Assembly (NCBI GenBank): GCA_944358665.1
Contig: CALVRP010000074.1
Span: 1-5,409, forward strand
Source: an uncultured Bacilli bacterium
GTDB taxonomy: Bacteria; Bacillota_I; Bacilli_A; RF39; UBA660
Reading direction: 5' to 3'
DNA: 5,409 nt
Part shown: piece after piece, positions 5,376 to 5,409 of the stretch
Numbering within the stretch: position 1 is the stretch's first letter
Layout: every line of letters begins with the position of its first letter
Translations under genes and position numbers: made by a program
The notes under the pieces: model-generated
The model's input: only the letters and a program-made list of their open reading frames with translations
Database searches by the model: none
Told to the model about the DNA's origin: nothing

Positions 5376-5409
5376 TTTTTTCTTTACCCCTTCTGTGTTT
5401 AATTTTTTT

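Larger units (their letters stand above)
5150..5409. other. probable part of the chromosomal origin (oriC), rpmH-dnaA intergenic region
   Basis: Very AT-rich region with no convincing gene, upstream of rpmH and reaching the right edge of the window. In Bacilli this gap lies between rpmH and the divergent dnaA and carries DnaA boxes. Besides the two single-mismatch boxes listed separately, weaker two-mismatch matches to TTATCCACA occur at 5313-5321 (TTTTCCACT), 5356-5364 (TTATAAACA) and, on the minus strand, 5394-5402 (TTAAACACA). Four of the five lie within 5313-5402. dnaA itself is outside the window, so the assignment rests on gene order plus box clustering. Confidence 0.6.

Noticed and set aside
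1..5409. CRISPR array, tRNA/rRNA genes or insertion sequence
   Set aside because: No regularly spaced repeats, cloverleaf-like or rRNA-like segments, or transposase-like reading frames were seen on either strand.

Overview
The window is AT-rich and uses the standard genetic code: TGG is used for Trp, and every visible stop is TAA or TAG. Most of it is the conserved chromosome segment that flanks the replication origin in Bacilli and relatives. Read on the minus strand from right to left, the order is rpmH - rnpA - yidC - jag - (two extra genes) - mnmE - mnmG (5' end only). The low G+C, the lipoprotein-type YidC, the AGGAGG / AAGGTGAT ribosome sites and a surface protein with a 'GYAAFST' leader suggest a low-GC Firmicute or Mollicutes-like bacterium, perhaps an uncultured gut Bacilli/RF39-type lineage. 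That taxonomic guess is inference.

Right end (5082-5409): a non-coding region upstream of rpmH. It holds a perfect consensus promoter for rpmH (TTGACA, 17 bp, TATAAT) and a scatter of DnaA-box-like 9-mers. In this gene order dnaA usually lies just beyond, divergent from rpmH, so this is probably part of oriC. No dnaA codons are visible. rpmH (4959-5081) encodes a short, 40-residue L34. A hairpin with a T tract lies between rpmH and rnpA. rnpA, yidC and jag are packed with 8-bp and 32-bp overlaps and read as one operon: the RNase P protein, a membrane insertase and a KH-R3H RNA-binding protein.

Middle (about 1562-3013): between jag and mnmE, which are neighbours in B. subtilis and many relatives, sits a two-gene divergent module. 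One gene is a 75-codon XRE-type regulator on the plus strand. The other is a 359-residue membrane-anchored extracellular protein of unknown function on the minus strand. The 111-bp region between them carries two near-identical 17-bp dyads (TTTCACTATnAGTGwAA). They are placed almost symmetrically around a central GTATAC that supplies candidate -10 elements in both directions, and each dyad sits just upstream of one gene's ribosome-binding site. This looks like a self-contained regulatory circuit and is the most interesting part of the window. Its border with jag is a compact bidirectional terminator whose two arms contain the last codons and the stops of both convergent genes.

Left end: mnmE has its own good promoter (TTGACT, 17 bp, TATTAT) downstream of the surface gene. 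It is followed after 55 bp by the first 27 codons of mnmG. MnmE and MnmG together modify the wobble uridine of certain tRNAs. The visible MnmG N-terminus has an unusual Asp-Pro where the FAD-binding Gly motif normally reads Ala-Gly.
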